Shown here: positions 62,889-64,000 of the stretch, piece by piece
How the letters are laid out: the number at the start of each line of letters is the position of its first letter
Position numbering within the stretch: position 1 is the stretch's first letter
Assembly (NCBI RefSeq): GCF_000255115.2
Contig: NC_018068.1
Coordinates: 4,125,977 to 4,189,976, forward strand
Length of the DNA: 64,000 nucleotides
Reading direction: 5' to 3'
Source: Desulfosporosinus acidiphilus SJ4
Lineage (GTDB): Bacteria > Bacillota > Desulfitobacteriia > Desulfitobacteriales > Desulfitobacteriaceae
Translations under genes and position numbers: made by a program
Notes under the pieces: generated by a model
Databases searched by the model: none
Told to the model about the DNA's origin: nothing
Seen by the model: only the letters and a program-made list of their open reading frames with translations

Positions 62889-63992
62889 CTAACATGAGCT
62901 CACAACGATTTCCATAATGTCATCTTCTCTTAAGACCCTCTTTATTTCATTGGCACGTCTTAAAACTTTGGCCAAAAGATGATCAATTGTTTCCTGATCG
63001 AGTTCTATTCCTTTGTCCTTCAACAATCGCAGGATACTCTTTCGCCCCGAATACTTGCCAAAAGACGTTGAATGTTGTCTTCCCACATTTTCGGGCGGAA
63101 AGGATTGATAATTGGCAAAGTCTTTTTTCAGACCATCAATGTGAATCGATGAGGTGTGCGTAAAGACATCTTGCCCGATGATCGGTTTGGCTTTGGGAAT
63201 TGTCCTGCCCGCGGCTAAACTCACCAAGGAGCCGATAGTATTTAATCGTTTAAGGTCAACTCCCACCTCCTCATAAAGGGCGTATTTCAAAGCAACCGCT
63301 ACTTCTTCAAGAGGGGCATTTCCCGCCCGTTCTCCCAATCCGCCAACCGTTACACTTAAGGCCTTAAAGCCTGCTTGAACGGCAGCAAGAGAGTTCGCGG
63401 TAGCCATCCCCAAATCGTTATGAGCATGGAACTCTAAAGGTATACCCGACATTCTGACAAGATCCTGCAGGGTAAAAAACACTTTAAGAGGTTCCAAAAT
63501 CCCGAGGGTATCTGCGAAACGCACGCGATTAACCCCCAGCCTTTCCGCCTCAGCCAAGATTTCCGCCAGGAATATAAAATCCGCTCGGCTGGCATCTTCC
63601 AAACCCAGGACAATATAGTCTACCTCTTTTCGGGCATTGAGTATGCACCGGCCCATCTGTTCAAGCACCCAAGCCCGATCCTTTTTCAATTTATTCCTAA
63701 TCTGCTGCTCTGAAGCAGGAACAGAAATAGCAACTCCTTCAACTCCCGTACGATAACTTGCTTGGAGATCCGTGAGCACAGCACGATTCCAGGTTATGAG
63801 TCGAACGGGCAAATGCAGGGCCGCTAACTGGGTAATTGACTTGATTTCCGAATCCCCGACCGCCGGAACCCCCACTTCCAGTTCATCGATCCCAGCATCC
63901 GCTAAAGCCCTGGCAATCATCTCTTTCTCCCGAAACCCCAAGGCTACACCCGGTGCTTGCTCTCCATCCCTCAAGGTTGTATCGCATAACAT
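62889..63992 (-). CDS. nifV: Homocitrate synthase, NifV-type (5' end at window edge)
   Basis: DRE-TIM metallolyase condensing acetyl-CoA with 2-oxoglutarate to homocitrate, an organic ligand of the FeMo-cofactor. CDTTLRDGEQAPGVALG carries the metal-binding Asp and Arg; EFHAHNDLGMATANSLAAVQAG and the VTVGGLGERAGNAPLEEVA motif support NifV rather than isopropylmalate synthase. The C-terminal domain is short and there is no LeuA regulatory domain. The frame opens at ATG 63992, eight bases from the window end; the true start could lie outside. Its proximity to two molybdate transporters suggests nitrogenase in this organism. Confidence 0.88.
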   Translation of the reverse strand: MLCDTTLRDGEQAPGVALGFREKEMIARALADAGIDELEVGVPAVGDSEIKSITQLAALHLPVRLITWNRAVLTDLQASYRTGVEGVAISVPASEQQIRNKLKKDRAWVLEQMGRCILNARKEVDYIVLGLEDASRADFIFLAEILAEAERLGVNRVRFADTLGILEPLKVFFTLQDLVRMSGIPLEFHAHNDLGMATANSLAAVQAGFKALSVTVGGLGERAGNAPLEEVAVALKYALYEEVGVDLKRLNTIGSLVSLAAGRTIPKAKPIIGQDVFTHTSSIHIDGLKKDFANYQSFPPENVGRQHSTSFGKYSGRKSILRLLKDKGIELDQETIDHLLAKVLRRANEIKRVLREDDIMEIVVSSC

Positions 63993-64000
63993 AATCCTAT

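Overview
The window looks like chromosome from a spore-forming, strictly anaerobic Firmicute of the Desulfosporosinus/Desulfitobacterium group (Peptococcales). This is inferred from gene content and order, not from a search. The right half follows the Bacillus/Clostridium order lepA-hemW-hrcA-grpE-dnaK-dnaJ-prmA-rsmE-mtaB-rpsU-yqeY-yqfC-yqfD-yqfF-ybeY-dgkA-cdd-era-recO-glyQS-ccpN-ppdK. It sits beside molybdate uptake, formate-dehydrogenase and nifV-type genes. No rRNA, tRNA, CRISPR or prophage was recognised.

Region 1 (1-5300): a GerMN lipoprotein, a dGTPase-type HD hydrolase and a secreted CWB2 cell-wall protein with an internal tandem duplication. Region 2 (5300-11000): pdxS, tryptophanase, an aromatic amino-acid permease and a TyrR/NtrC-type activator with ACT and PAS domains. 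Both the permease and tryptophanase are preceded by sigma-54 -24/-12 promoters, so this reads as a dedicated tryptophan/aromatic catabolism module with its own PLP supply. Region 3 (11100-15100): a five-gene minus-strand operon (Lgt-like membrane protein, CcdA, ResA/TlpA thioredoxin, OmpR-type regulator, histidine kinase). Region 4 (15400-20100): plus-strand CitA/CitB-type two-component genes followed by malic enzyme and a KdgT-family permease. The malic enzyme probably starts at an ACG codon. Region 5 (20500-24980): ppdK, its regulatory kinase/phosphatase and a CcpN-like repressor. An IS1182-like element follows.

Region 6 (26900-53800) is the long minus-strand housekeeping block: glyQS under a T-box with a perfect sigma-A promoter, recO, deoC, era, cdd, dgkA, ybeY, the PgpH-type HD protein, yqfD, yqfC, yqeY, rpsU, a HIT protein, mtaB, rsmE, prmA, the HrcA/CIRCE heat-shock operon, hemW and lepA. 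phoH, usual between yqfD and yqfF, is absent. Region 7 (54200-62000): a CMD-family protein, a truncated formate dehydrogenase, modD and two complete ModABC transporters. A structured leader resembling the Moco (molybdenum/tungsten cofactor) riboswitch lies between the transporters. A GNAT acetyltransferase and a nifV-type homocitrate synthase close the window.

The most striking unexplained signal is a family of ~205-270 bp nested palindromes. There are four full copies and one internally deleted copy. Each full copy lies in the same orientation at the 3' end of a minus-strand gene (deoC, cdd, rsmE, hemW), and in three of them the stop codon lies inside the terminal arm. The arms carry compensatory differences between copies. 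At three loci the palindrome is followed, in the same order, by a ~25 bp GACGGC...GCCGTC palindrome and a stem-loop with an ACCGTCC core. The ACCGTCC stem-loop also overlaps the ccpN stop codon. Together these form a composite family of probably mobile, structured gene-end elements that deserves a genome-wide search.
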